A stretch of DNA of 64,000 bases, taken from Mesorhizobium temperatum. Its GTDB lineage: Bacteria; Pseudomonadota; Alphaproteobacteria; Rhizobiales; Rhizobiaceae. Every line of letters starts with the position of its first letter. Within the stretch, counting starts at the first letter, position 1. Both the position numbers and the translations under genes were made by a program. The notes beneath the pieces were generated by a model, which was given only the letters and a program-made list of their open reading frames with translations, was not told where the DNA came from and searched no databases. This document shows, one piece after another, positions 8,240 to 17,140 of this stretch. Where the stretch lies: assembly GCF_002284575.1 (NCBI RefSeq), contig NZ_NPKJ01000066.1, positions 213,513 through 277,512 on the forward strand, in the 5' to 3' direction.

Positions 8240-10162
8240 TCACACGACTGCCTCGGCAGATTGCGACGAGGGGTGTATCTCCGGAACGGTGAAAACCGGC
8301 ACCTCGCCCTTGAAGCCTTGGAGTTCGAAGGCACCCGCCTGGACAACCGGCATCGATGCTCCTTGCGCAAATCCGGGACCAAGCACCAGGGGGATGCTCA
8401 GCTTTTTGGTCGTTGACTCGAGCCGTGCCGTGCGGTTCACCGGCGAGCCGATCGCGGTGTAATCGAAGCGCCGTTCGGAGCCGAAATTCCCTACGGAGCA
8501 GATGCCAGTCTCGATGGCGACGCCGATTTCGATAGAGGGGTGCCCGCGCGCGGTGAACGCGGCATTTTCGCGCTTCACCCGTTCGATCAGAGCAAGCCCC
8601 GCTTCGAGCGCGCGCTCGCGATGATCTGGCTGGTCAAGCGGCGCGTTCCAGAAGGCTAGCACGGCATCGCCCATGAACTTATCGATGGTCCCGTCGCGCT
8701 TGAGTATCTCATCGGTCGCAAGGCCGAGGAAGTGATTGACCACCTTTCCGATTTCCTGGGCATCGAGTTGTTCGCTCATCGCCGTGAAGCCGCGTATATC
8801 ACTCAGCAGGATTGTGATCTCGCGCTTCTCTCCGGACAGGATCGCTTCGGTATCCGAATTTGCGAGGCGTTGCACCACGGAGGGCGACAGAAATTGCGAA
8901 AACTGCCGGGCCAGGGTGGACCGGCGCTGCTCGCTGCGCCTGTAGAGGGCATAGCCTTCGAAGCCAGCTACGAGGATCGTCGCAAGCGCCGGCTGCAGTG
9001 GGTCATAGAGCACACCCTGCAGGCTGTATTCGAGAGCGCCAAACACGAAGGGCGTGGCAGCCAGGAGCGCCAGAGCGAATGCGCCAAGCACGACCCGCTC
9101 GGCGAGCACTCCAGAAAGCCCGATGAAAACGATGCCACCAAGGACAAACCAGAGCCGCTCGAGCATCCGCCCTTGCGTAGGCTCTACAAGATAGCGCCCG
9201 GCAAGCATCTGGCCGATTGCATCAGCGTGGATGTCCACGCCTGGTCGCGCCGGACGCGTCGGGGTGGGCAGATACTGGGTCAGTCCCACGGCCGACAGAT
9301 CAACAATAGCTATGGCGTTCCGCAGCAGCGGATCGCCGCGGCCCGAAAGGATATCACTGGCAGATGTGCGCGGCGTATTGGTGTCGGTTTCCCAGAGGCG
9401 GATGCTGCCCTGCGGCTCGAGTGGCACAATGGTGCCGGCCATCCTGAGTGCGTCAAACCCGGCGGCATTCATCCGGGCCACGTAGCCGTTCTCTCCGGCG
9501 TAGAGGCGCAGGAGTTCGAGCGCGAAGGACGGCCAGAGCTGCACGCCTTGAGCCGTATTTCGGAGCCAGAGCAGCGGCACATGGCGTAATACGCCGTCGG
9601 GATCGGGCAAAGTGCGAATTACGCCGAGGCCTGCAGCGGCGCTCGAGAAATCAGGAAGCGAGCCTGTCAGACCGGTGAAGCCAGGAAGCGTCTCGGGTAC
9701 TTGCCCGACGATCGACCAGCCGGCTTTGGGCTCTGCTTCTGATACGGTCGCCTCATTGCCCAGGCTGACGGCGAGCGCCGTTCGATTTTTCGCCAGCGCG
9801 CTGGCAAGGCGCTTGTCTCCGGCGATGCCATCAGGAGAGATGTCAGCCTCGGGCAGCACCAGCGCAAGCCCGATCACCGCGGCACCAGACTCGGCGACAC
9901 CATCGACCAGATCGGCCAAAAGGCCACGATTCCAAGGCCATCGCCCATACGCCTTAAGGCTCGCGTCGTCTATCGAGACAATCACAACAGGATTGCTCGT
10001 CGCCTCGCGCGGGGCGAGGAACTGGTAGAAGTCATACGTACGCTCGCGCAGGTGCGATAGCGGCCGGTCGAAAGCAAAATGGCAAGCGAGCAGCAAGAGT
10101 ACGACCGCAAGACCCGGAAGCTTGCGCCGGGCAGCCCGCCGCCAATCAGCCAAGGGGCTCAT
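8240..10162 (-). CDS. CHASE2-domain adenylate/guanylate cyclase
   Basis: A 640-residue membrane cyclase. One membrane helix near the start (LPGLAVVLLLLACHFAF) is followed by a periplasmic CHASE2 sensor (about 45-330; NPVVIVSIDDASLKAYGRWP is typical). A cluster of membrane helices (about 335-395) and a linker come next. The class III cyclase domain (about 440-610) shows both metal aspartates, in LLSDIRGFTAMSEQ and DKFMGDAVLAFW, and the late motif GVAIETGICSVGNFG. It would make cAMP or cGMP in response to an extracytoplasmic signal. It is the last gene of a unit with the FecR-domain and TPR/barrel genes; the FecR stop lies 15 bases upstream. Confidence 0.9.
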   Translation of the reverse strand: MSPLADWRRAARRKLPGLAVVLLLLACHFAFDRPLSHLRERTYDFYQFLAPREATSNPVVIVSIDDASLKAYGRWPWNRGLLADLVDGVAESGAAVIGLALVLPEADISPDGIAGDKRLASALAKNRTALAVSLGNEATVSEAEPKAGWSIVGQVPETLPGFTGLTGSLPDFSSAAAGLGVIRTLPDPDGVLRHVPLLWLRNTAQGVQLWPSFALELLRLYAGENGYVARMNAAGFDALRMAGTIVPLEPQGSIRLWETDTNTPRTSASDILSGRGDPLLRNAIAIVDLSAVGLTQYLPTPTRPARPGVDIHADAIGQMLAGRYLVEPTQGRMLERLWFVLGGIVFIGLSGVLAERVVLGAFALALLAATPFVFGALEYSLQGVLYDPLQPALATILVAGFEGYALYRRSEQRRSTLARQFSQFLSPSVVQRLANSDTEAILSGEKREITILLSDIRGFTAMSEQLDAQEIGKVVNHFLGLATDEILKRDGTIDKFMGDAVLAFWNAPLDQPDHRERALEAGLALIERVKRENAAFTARGHPSIEIGVAIETGICSVGNFGSERRFDYTAIGSPVNRTARLESTTKKLSIPLVLGPGFAQGASMPVVQAGAFELQGFKGEVPVFTVPEIHPSSQSAEAVV

Positions 10163-10177
10163 GCCGGTCGGCCGGGC

Positions 10178-10972
10178 CTACCGGCAGTCGGGATAGCAGT
10201 CATCCTCATCCACTCCGCTGCCCGCAGGTGGCGTTGGGCTGTCAGGGAACTCCATGACAGCTCCTGGCAATGCGCCGTCGGTGGACTTGCAGGCTTTGAG
10301 CGAGCTGCCGAGTGCTGACGCACAAATCGCGCTTACGTCCAGCCCCGGACCCGGCTCGCCTGGAAGGCCGGTGCCGGCTATCCGCTCTATGCTGTCCAAT
10401 ATCGGGAAGGCGTCGATACCGCCGTAGCCGGTCAGCAGTTTGCCATTGTCCGACGTGCAGGCGTGGCCCGGGTTTGTGATCACGAGCTTGCGGCCATTCA
10501 TCATGCAGGTCATGCGGCCGGCGCGCAGTATGCCGACGGTCTGACCAGCTATCACAAGCACTTCAATGATGCCGCCTCTGGCTCCGAGCACCATGTGTGG
10601 CGTCGCAACTTGCATGTCGCCGCCCTTCGAAACCTGACCGCCGTAGAAACGGGCCAGGCCGCTGTTCATCCCGATGTCGATCTTTCCTGATCGGGACCCC
10701 GGGTTGTAGACGAATTCATCGATCGTCAGGCTGGTGTTCGGACCAATCTTGGCGCTCGACTCGTCCCGGAACACGAGCATTCCGAGACCGGTGATATTGC
10801 TGCGCAGCTGGTCGCCGAGTTCGACGGCAGCGCCGACGTTCATCGCCTCGCGATCATTGCGGATGATGTTGGTCTGGTAGGCCGTCATGGACCCGACCGT
10901 TTCAGCGACAGATGGTGCCGCAAAGGCAAGGCAGGCGATACAAGTCGCTATCTGACGATACAGGGTCCTCAT
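10178..10972 (-). CDS. Exported FecR-domain protein
   Basis: A 264-residue protein with a signal peptide (MRTLYRQIATCIACLAF, cut after PSVAE). A FecR-type beta domain follows (about 45-150): VELGDQLRSNITGLGMLVF, SAKIGPNTSLTIDEFVY and VATPHMVLGARGGIIEV are typical of FecR-domain sequences found beside CHASE2 cyclases. The last 60 residues are Pro/Gly/Asp-rich with paired cysteines (CYPDC). It probably sits in the periplasm or at the envelope and may present a signal to the CHASE2 domain of its neighbour. It lies 11 bases after the barrel gene and 15 before the cyclase gene, so the three are one transcription unit. Confidence 0.8.
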   Translation of the reverse strand: MRTLYRQIATCIACLAFAAPSVAETVGSMTAYQTNIIRNDREAMNVGAAVELGDQLRSNITGLGMLVFRDESSAKIGPNTSLTIDEFVYNPGSRSGKIDIGMNSGLARFYGGQVSKGGDMQVATPHMVLGARGGIIEVLVIAGQTVGILRAGRMTCMMNGRKLVITNPGHACTSDNGKLLTGYGGIDAFPILDSIERIAGTGLPGEPGPGLDVSAICASALGSSLKACKSTDGALPGAVMEFPDSPTPPAGSGVDEDDCYPDCR

Positions 10973-10983
10973 CGCGGCCTCTT

Positions 10984-12258
10984 TCAGTTGAGCGTCAACG
11001 TGTAGCTCACGAGCAATTCGAATGAATTTCGGTCGCGGCTAGCGATATCGAAGTCGGTTTCGCGATAGGCGAGGTCGACACTGACCTTCTGCCACTCCGT
11101 GAGCTGAAAATCGCTTTCCGAGGCAACGCGCCAGAAATCGCTCTCTATGTTCGTGCCGATGCCGACGGACAAGTCGGGAGTGTCGCTGTGGCCGGCCGAG
11201 AAGGCGACCTGATGTGACCATACGAAAAGGTCCGGCACTTCCATCATCACGCCGCCGTAGCGGACCTCTCCCATGTAGCTGCGGCCGATTTCGCCAGCTC
11301 CGGAGGCGAAGTCATTCGAGCCGACCAGGCGCAGTCCGAGCGCCTGGCCATTGCGGAAGCGGTAGCTGCCGCCTGCCTCATAGAAGACCCTGCTATCGGC
11401 GAAGATGCCTTTCGAGCCGCTTAGATCGATGTAGCCGGCACCTGCAAAAAGCGTCGTCTCGACGGTGGGGCGCACGAGGAAGCGCCCACTTAGACCGACG
11501 CCGGTCTCGTGAACGTCGCTGTCGAAGCGATCTGTAACGGCGAACGCGGAAAGTAGCAGCCGTAGCGAATCGATCCCGCTGTTGGGCAGTCCCTTGTCCA
11601 AGGTAATGGCGGCGTTACCGTGGGTAAAAGTCTCCTCGGCACCGGGAACCGACAGGTCTTTGGTGAAAAAGCGCTCTGTAGCGGCCAACGAGCCCGAGAG
11701 GACAAGTGCATCAGCACTTGGCGTGCCGAGATCCCATCGGACAAAGCCTTCCGCCCGCCCATAGGGCGAGACCAAGGTGCGGTCGTCTTCGGCCCCGCCC
11801 GGCTCAAAATCGGTGGATGCGCTGAACATGCCGCCAGTCAGAGCGATTTCCCAGGTGACGCCAAGTAACGCGCGCTCGATGCGGGCGAGCAGGCGAACGG
11901 CTTCCTGCTGCTCATCGGCGGACAGGTCCCCGACCTCGAGGCCGTACTGCACCTGCCGCCGGGCCAATTCATAGGAGCCGACATGATAGTACAACCGGCT
12001 GGCCGCGAGCCGGGCGCGCGCATCGCGAGGATATTTGATGAGATACTGCTCGATCGACGAGATCGCCTGATCGTACTGCCCTGCGTTGACGGCAACTGTG
12101 ACGAATTGAGCTAGCGTTCCATTGTCGGTCGGATTGGCAATGCGGGCCGAAAACGCATCGTCATAGGCCGGATAGAGACCTTGTGCGCCGGCCGGCAATA
12201 TGCCGGTACAAAGCAGCGCCGCGGCGAAGCCGAAGATCATTGAAAACGAGGAATGCAT
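10984..12258 (-). CDS. Outer-membrane beta-barrel protein with N-terminal TPR repeats
   Basis: About 424 residues. A signal peptide (FGFAAALLCTGILPAGAQG) precedes a TPR-like helical part (about 30-130; AVNAGQYDQAISSIEQYLIK, then YPRDARARLAASRLYYHVGS). The rest has alternating hydrophobic strands and ends in ELLVSYTLTLN, as outer-membrane barrels do. I place the start at the inner ATG (12258, MHSSFSMIF); the frame also has an ATG at 12276. It is the first gene of the unit leading to FecR-domain and cyclase genes. A surface receptor or export function feeding the sensor is plausible but inferred. Confidence 0.75.
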   Translation of the reverse strand: MHSSFSMIFGFAAALLCTGILPAGAQGLYPAYDDAFSARIANPTDNGTLAQFVTVAVNAGQYDQAISSIEQYLIKYPRDARARLAASRLYYHVGSYELARRQVQYGLEVGDLSADEQQEAVRLLARIERALLGVTWEIALTGGMFSASTDFEPGGAEDDRTLVSPYGRAEGFVRWDLGTPSADALVLSGSLAATERFFTKDLSVPGAEETFTHGNAAITLDKGLPNSGIDSLRLLLSAFAVTDRFDSDVHETGVGLSGRFLVRPTVETTLFAGAGYIDLSGSKGIFADSRVFYEAGGSYRFRNGQALGLRLVGSNDFASGAGEIGRSYMGEVRYGGVMMEVPDLFVWSHQVAFSAGHSDTPDLSVGIGTNIESDFWRVASESDFQLTEWQKVSVDLAYRETDFDIASRDRNSFELLVSYTLTLN

Positions 12259-12486
12259 GCCGAGAACCCCACCCAACCCGACTAGTGCAGCGGATCTAGC
12301 ACGCCTACACGAAAAAAAGCGACAGAACTGTCACGAGACCTCCGAGTCTTCAGCAGCTGTTGCAGCTGCGCAACAAACTATCGGGTTCATTCGCATTTCG
12401 CCTACGCTGGTTGGTCAAACATCTTCTCAGCGTTGCTTGACTTCGAGAAAGTATTCGCTACAAACGGCAACTAAGACAAATCATAA

Positions 12487-12933
12487 TCAGCCGTGGATTG
12501 CGCAGCCGACAAGATCAATATTGTTTGCGCGATTCTGCACGTATCTGGTCGCCGCATGACCCATCAGGGTCACATGCAGCTCATCCGAAGGTCTTCCGTC
12601 GCGTTGCGCAGCGGTCGGAGAGGGCTGGCGGGCGATGCTTCGCAGGACGCCCTGCGCAATGTGCGGCCTAGCCTTTGTTATCTTGTTGAACACCGACGAG
12701 GTCAGCTTATAGGCCACAACGTCCTCGTCCGCGATCGCGTCCGTCGAGCGTGCTCGCTCTGTCAGGAAACCCATCTCCCCCACCGTGATGCTCGCCAGCC
12801 GGCGCCGCCCGCCAGGCGTACTTACCCAGACGCTGATACAGCCGCGCGTCAGCATCCACAGCCGGCCTGCCGGATCGCCAGCACGGCACAGCACGGCGCC
12901 TTTGGGGAATTCGACGTGGTCGAGATAGCTCAT
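12487..12933 (-). CDS. Small cyclic-nucleotide-binding-domain protein
   Basis: A 148-residue protein that is essentially one cNMP-binding domain of CRP type. It opens LDHVEFPKGAVLCRAGDPAG, continues LWMLTRGCISVWV and has a phosphate-binding-cassette pattern GEMGFLTERARSTDAIA. A C-terminal tail of about 40 residues has no helix-turn-helix. The ATG at 12933 begins the domain, and GTG at 12939 is an alternative. The frame stays open far into the MgtE gene, but that part has no domain. It lies 41 bases after the MgtE stop, so it could sense cAMP or cGMP for the transporter, perhaps from the cyclase gene 2.3 kb downstream. Confidence 0.7.
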   Translation of the reverse strand: MSYLDHVEFPKGAVLCRAGDPAGRLWMLTRGCISVWVSTPGGRRRLASITVGEMGFLTERARSTDAIADEDVVAYKLTSSVFNKITKARPHIAQGVLRSIARQPSPTAAQRDGRPSDELHVTLMGHAATRYVQNRANNIDLVGCAIHG

Positions 12934-12974
12934 CAGCACCTTCAAATCTTCCGGGACGCGTCCGCGGACGCGAC

Positions 12975-14162
12975 CTACAGCACGAGCATGGTGGCCAGTC
13001 CCAGCATCAGACCCATGCCTACGATATCGGTCACGGTGGTTAGGAAGATGGCCGAAGCCACGGCCGGATCGGCGCCGACACGCCGCAGGCCCAACGGGAT
13101 CAGCACGCCGGAGATTCCGGACATGAGGCACGATCCGGACATTGCGAGCAGGATCACAAGTGCCAGCATGGGCGCCTGGGATGCCGACTCCGGCTGCCGT
13201 GAAGCGTAGAACCACATGGCCGCAGCCGCCACCAGACCGACGAGCAGGCCGTTGGCGATCCCGAGCGCTCCCTCCCTCAGCACCAGGTGCAGCTTCGGTC
13301 GTTTGTCCACATCCCCTAAGGCGAGGCCACGCAGCGTAATAGCCAGCGCCTGGCAGCCGGTGTTTCCGCTCTGTCCGGCCAACACCGGGAGGAACGCCGC
13401 CAACGCGACGATCTTCTCGATCGTGCCTGTGAACGAGCCGACCACGAAAGCGGCTATGAAGGCCGTCAGCAGGTTGAGCTGCAGCCACGGATGACGTTTC
13501 AAGAAGGCTGAAAACAGCGGAGTGAAAGAACGCTCCTCCTTCTGGACACCCACCATCTGGCCAGGTTGGGCAGAAATCTCGATGATTTGCTGCTCGAACA
13601 GCCGCCAGCCGCGAACCTGCCCGAGCAGCCGGTTCTCCGCGTCCACGACGGGATAGACAGGGTAGTGACGGCGTACCGCCGCCTTGCAGGCTTCGCTCAA
13701 AGGCATATCGACGTGAAGGGCGAACGGACTTGCCAGCATGATCTGATCCACCGTCGCGTCGGCCTCGCTCAGCATCAGATCGCGCAAGACCACCAGGCCA
13801 ACCAGTCTATCGCCCTCGTCCGTGATGTAGAGGTAAGTCAACTCGGTCGGCACCTGCGCGCGCCTGACGGCCTCGACTGCGGCGGCTACCGTCGTCCCGA
13901 CAGCAACGCTGGCGGGGATCGGGTCCATCAGCTCGACGATGGCCTCGGGGATCGCGAGATCCTTGCCGTCGGTATGAGATTTGATGGGCATCCTTTGCGA
14001 TGGCAAATACTCCGCCACCTTCCGGGCGTGCCTATCCGGTAACAACTTTAGTGCGTCGCGGATTAACTCGGGAGACTCTCGGGCTAGCAATTCAGCCGCG
14101 TCGTCAGGTGCCCGAGCACGCAGCGTGCGCACCAACTTCTGAATGTCGTTCTCTTCCCTCAT
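12975..14162 (-). CDS. MgtE-family magnesium transporter
   Basis: A 395-residue membrane transporter. A short N-terminal helical region (about 1-55, a reduced MgtE_N domain) is followed by a CBS-domain pair (about 70-190; LTYLYITDEGDRLVGLVVLR and YPVYPVVDAENRLLGQVRG). The membrane domain (about 215-395) has five helices including the pore signature FLPVLAGQSGNTGCQALAI. Known MgtE channels admit Mg2+ and are gated by Mg2+ binding to the CBS region. It is shorter than the usual 450 residues, mainly in the N domain. The ATG at 14162 has a GGGGGA ribosome site. The next gene encodes a lone cNMP-binding domain. Confidence 0.85.
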   Translation of the reverse strand: MREENDIQKLVRTLRARAPDDAAELLARESPELIRDALKLLPDRHARKVAEYLPSQRMPIKSHTDGKDLAIPEAIVELMDPIPASVAVGTTVAAAVEAVRRAQVPTELTYLYITDEGDRLVGLVVLRDLMLSEADATVDQIMLASPFALHVDMPLSEACKAAVRRHYPVYPVVDAENRLLGQVRGWRLFEQQIIEISAQPGQMVGVQKEERSFTPLFSAFLKRHPWLQLNLLTAFIAAFVVGSFTGTIEKIVALAAFLPVLAGQSGNTGCQALAITLRGLALGDVDKRPKLHLVLREGALGIANGLLVGLVAAAAMWFYASRQPESASQAPMLALVILLAMSGSCLMSGISGVLIPLGLRRVGADPAVASAIFLTTVTDIVGMGLMLGLATMLVL

Positions 14163-14511
14163 CTATTCCCCCAACCTCTAATGTTGCGCCTCTGAGCTTA
14201 TAGACGGGACCGGTTCGCTCTGCCCAGGCGCACGGTGGCCCAAGCGCCTCGATCCGGAAATCTTCGCCTTCTCAGGGCGCCCGAGTAGACCGACCCAGGC
14301 AAATCTGAGCCATTGCGTGGGTGCATACAGGCGGGCTGTAACGTCAGCGTGTCGCCAAGAGAATTGACGTGTTGCCGAACTTCACCGTCGATTCCTGGGC
14401 TCTGCGAGCACGTCGCAACCCATCAACGAAGTAAGGTCGGCAATGGGCCGTCGTGGCCCTGCTCATTGGGGTGCGCTCAGCCCAACAGTTCGCGGTGTGA
14501 ACGGCCGCGAT
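14163..14511. other. Gene-poor gap upstream of the MgtE gene
   Basis: These 349 bases hold no recognisable gene. The promoter for the magnesium transporter gene should lie here, next to 14163, and the end of the sugar operon is at the far side. I looked for a long structured leader such as a Mg2+ riboswitch (M-box, ykoK type) and saw no pattern I could support by eye. Confidence 0.45.
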
Positions 14512-15324
14512 TTAACCTGGGAAGATGGTGAAACCGCCATCGACTCGGATGATCTGCCCGTTGATGAAACGCGCGCGCGGACCGGCGAGGAAGGCCACCG
14601 CTTCGGCGATCTCTTCAGGCTCGGCATACCGGTTCAGCGATTTCTTGCTCGAATCCATGCGCTCCGGATCGACCACGCGGCTCGCTTGGAACCGTGCCGT
14701 CTTGGTGGCGCCGGGGCTCACCGCATTGATGCGCACGCCGTCGTCGATCAATTCCTTGGCGAGGCAGCGCGTATAATGGACGACGGCCGCCTTAAGCGTG
14801 GAGTAGACTACCTCCGGCGAGCATCCGATATGCGCTGCCGCCGAGGCAATGTTGATCACCGAGCCTGAGCCGCGCTTGACCATAGGCGGAATGAACGCCT
14901 GGCAGACCAGCATCGTGCCGATGAGATTGTTCTCGGTCAGAACCTTGATGTCATCATAGTCGATGTCGAGCGCGTTGTTGGGGCTGGGCTTTACCCCCTT
15001 GGCGCCGATGTCACCGCCGGCGCAGTTGACCAGAACGTGCACATCGCCGAGGTCCGCCTCGATCTTCCTCTTCATTTCGGCGACGGCTTGCCTGTCGCCT
15101 ATGTTGCCGGTGACCGCGGTCACCCGTGTCCCATGTTTTTCCAAACCCCTGGCGGATTCGCCGAGGTCTGCGAATTCGCCATATTGCGATGGCCGGGTCC
15201 AATCGAGATCATGGATCGCGACGTTTGCTCCAAGTTCGGCCATGCGGTCGGCCATGACGCGGCCGAGGCCGCGTCCCGAGCCAGTCACGAAGGCAGTCAG
15301 GCCGCTGAGTTCTCGGGCAGTCAT
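14512..15324 (-). CDS. Short-chain dehydrogenase/reductase (SDR)
   Basis: A 270-residue classical SDR. The cofactor motif is TGSGRGLG (14-21), the structural motif NCAGG, and the active-site tetrad shows SAAAH and YSTLK with Tyr and Lys in place. The C-terminus IIRVDGGFTIFPG is typical. An Asp after the second strand (HDLDW) suggests NAD over NADP, by family rule. It is the last gene of the seven-gene sugar operon, and its start overlaps the isomerase stop by four bases (15321-15324). It likely oxidises a sugar or sugar acid brought in by the transporter. Confidence 0.85.
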   Translation of the reverse strand: MTARELSGLTAFVTGSGRGLGRVMADRMAELGANVAIHDLDWTRPSQYGEFADLGESARGLEKHGTRVTAVTGNIGDRQAVAEMKRKIEADLGDVHVLVNCAGGDIGAKGVKPSPNNALDIDYDDIKVLTENNLIGTMLVCQAFIPPMVKRGSGSVINIASAAAHIGCSPEVVYSTLKAAVVHYTRCLAKELIDDGVRINAVSPGATKTARFQASRVVDPERMDSSKKSLNRYAEPEEIAEAVAFLAGPRARFINGQIIRVDGGFTIFPG

Positions 15325-16322
15325 GCTGATTTCTCCATTGCAATGAAATCGAACTTCTTCATGTTGGCAGCGCTGCGCCGGATCATGTCGAGCTCATACG
15401 AAACGAGCGCGCCGTCATCGTCGCGTTCCCATGGCGTCCGGTAGTCGGCGTCGTCCGCAAGGCGGTTTACGCGCGCAGCACTCAGGCAGGCCGCGAACTC
15501 GCGCGCGGTCTTAGGCGCATATCCGTTCCACCAGTCGTCGGTGAGACAGCGAACGTGGCGGGCCTCCAGCGCGCCCGGCTCGAGCACGGCCGTCAGCGTG
15601 TCGTGGTGCTCGCCAAGGATGGCTGCCAGTTCGGCGAAAGGCACGGCGCCGTCGCCGATCGCGCAGCGGACGAGACGATAGCCCTCATCCGTGAACTGCA
15701 CGCGATAGTCCTTGAGGTGGACATGGCGGACATGCGGCGCGATCCGCCGCGTGAAGACAAGCGGTGCCTCGCCGACAGGGAACGTGTTGCCCGTATCGTA
15801 GGTGATGCCGACACCAGGCCCGCCGAGTTCGCAGAACGCGACCAGTTCGTCGCTGTCGAAGTCCTGATGGTTCTCGATGCCGAGCACCCGGCCCTCCGCC
15901 GCCGCACGCGGCCCCCATTCCGTCAGGGCAGCGCGGATCGTCGCGTTGAACTCGCTCCATTTCCCACCCCACACGTTGCGGTCGCCGCACAAGACGGGGG
16001 TCAGTGCGATACGGATTATTGTCGCCTCGAGCAGGCGCGCAGCCCGAAACGCGTTGTCCAACGGACCGGCCACGAGCAGTCCGCCACTGACCACCGGGAC
16101 GATGTCGAGCGCGGCCAGACGCCTGCGCAGCTCGACGACCGCGGCGTCCGGCAATTCGGTCAGCCACGGTTCGTAGATCTCGAGCGTGCGTGCGCCCAGT
16201 TCCTGCGCGAGCGCTATGAAGCCTTCCAGCCCCGCGCCATCCGGATTGTGCCGCGGCGTACCGCGTCCCTGCAGGCCGAGAGTGTAGGTCAGTCCGTAAG
16301 GGTTGAGGCCGAGACGAAGCAT
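15321..16322 (-). CDS. Sugar phosphate isomerase/epimerase (xylose isomerase-like TIM barrel)
   Basis: About 333 residues counted from the ATG at 16322 (MLRLGLNPYGLTY). It shows the AP-endonuclease-2/xylose-isomerase-like barrel: LEGFIALAQELGARTLEIYE, a metal-site pattern GIENHQDFDSDELVAF, then GITYDTGN and HVRHVHLKDY. These Glu, Asp and His positions bind the divalent metal in IolE, IolI and related epimerases. An in-frame start at 16379 would run into the upstream SDR gene, so the inner ATG is preferred. It sits between two SDR genes in the operon, which suggests keto-sugar isomerisation or dehydration in one pathway. Confidence 0.8.
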   Translation of the reverse strand: MLRLGLNPYGLTYTLGLQGRGTPRHNPDGAGLEGFIALAQELGARTLEIYEPWLTELPDAAVVELRRRLAALDIVPVVSGGLLVAGPLDNAFRAARLLEATIIRIALTPVLCGDRNVWGGKWSEFNATIRAALTEWGPRAAAEGRVLGIENHQDFDSDELVAFCELGGPGVGITYDTGNTFPVGEAPLVFTRRIAPHVRHVHLKDYRVQFTDEGYRLVRCAIGDGAVPFAELAAILGEHHDTLTAVLEPGALEARHVRCLTDDWWNGYAPKTAREFAACLSAARVNRLADDADYRTPWERDDDGALVSYELDMIRRSAANMKKFDFIAMEKSA

Positions 16323-16362
16323 CAGTTTGGCAGTTCCGTTGAAAGATATGGAAGCGATCGCA

Positions 16363-17136
16363 TCAGCGCAGGCCGGCATCGACGGCGATGGACTGCTTCG
16401 TGATCATGCGGCTGTCATCGGCGGCAAGGAAGAGCACGGTCCGTGCAATCTCCTCGCCCAGGAGGACGCGGCGGATCAATTGCCGCTGCACCGTCTGGTC
16501 GATTGCGTCCTGCGTCTTGAACCACAGCTCGCGCTGCCGCTCGGTGATTACGGCGCCGGGTTCGACTGCATTGACGCGGATGTTGTCGGATCCAAACGAC
16601 CGCGCCAGTGCGCGCGTCAGCGCCACCACAGCCCCCTTGGCGGTGGCATAGGCCACCATCTGGTCCGCGCCGAAACGCCAGGCGATGGAAGAGAAGTTTA
16701 TGATCGAGCCGAAGCCGAGTTCCTTCATATGCGGATGCACCGCCTGCGCAGCGAAGAAGTGATGCCGGAGATTGACGTCGAAACTGCGGTCCCAATATTC
16801 GGCTGTCACCGCGTCAACAGGATGGCGCTGATCATCGGCAGCGTTGTTCACCAGGACGGCGACCGGACCAAGCTGCGCGCGCACGCCTTCTACCGACGCC
16901 TGCAGCGCAGCGATGTCGGTGACATCGCAGTGGAGGTACAGGGGAGCTCGCCCGCCGGCACCGCTGAGCTCACGCACCAGTGCCTCCGCGGGTCCATCCT
17001 GCACATCGAGAAAGCCCACATGGGCGCCATTCGCCACGAAAGCACGGACCATATCGGCCCCGATCCCGGAGGCGCCGCCGGAGATCAGCACGACGCGATC
17101 GGTCAAGCTCGGATAAGTCGCGAATTGTATGGACAT
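16363..17136 (-). CDS. Short-chain dehydrogenase/reductase (SDR)
   Basis: A 257-residue classical SDR distinct from the one at 14512. The nucleotide motif is SGGASGIG (19-26), with LDVQ after the second strand, VNNAAD as the structural motif, and catalytic SSIAW with YATAK. The pattern resembles sugar (xylose, fuconate, gluconate-like) dehydrogenases. It starts four bases after the ATPase stop at 17141, so the coding regions are closely packed. With the isomerase and the second SDR it probably forms the catabolic half of this uptake operon. The precise sugar cannot be read from sequence. Confidence 0.85.
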   Translation of the reverse strand: MSIQFATYPSLTDRVVLISGGASGIGADMVRAFVANGAHVGFLDVQDGPAEALVRELSGAGGRAPLYLHCDVTDIAALQASVEGVRAQLGPVAVLVNNAADDQRHPVDAVTAEYWDRSFDVNLRHHFFAAQAVHPHMKELGFGSIINFSSIAWRFGADQMVAYATAKGAVVALTRALARSFGSDNIRVNAVEPGAVITERQRELWFKTQDAIDQTVQRQLIRRVLLGEEIARTVLFLAADDSRMITKQSIAVDAGLR

Positions 17137-17140
17137 CAGA

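Noticed and set aside
12934..13488. Upstream extension of the cNMP-binding frame into the MgtE gene
   Set aside because: The extension overlaps MgtE coding sequence and has no domain. The cNMP fold begins at the ATG at 12933.
14163..14511. Magnesium riboswitch before the MgtE gene
   Set aside because: No recognisable M-box pattern could be supported by eye; a covariance-model search would be needed to say more.
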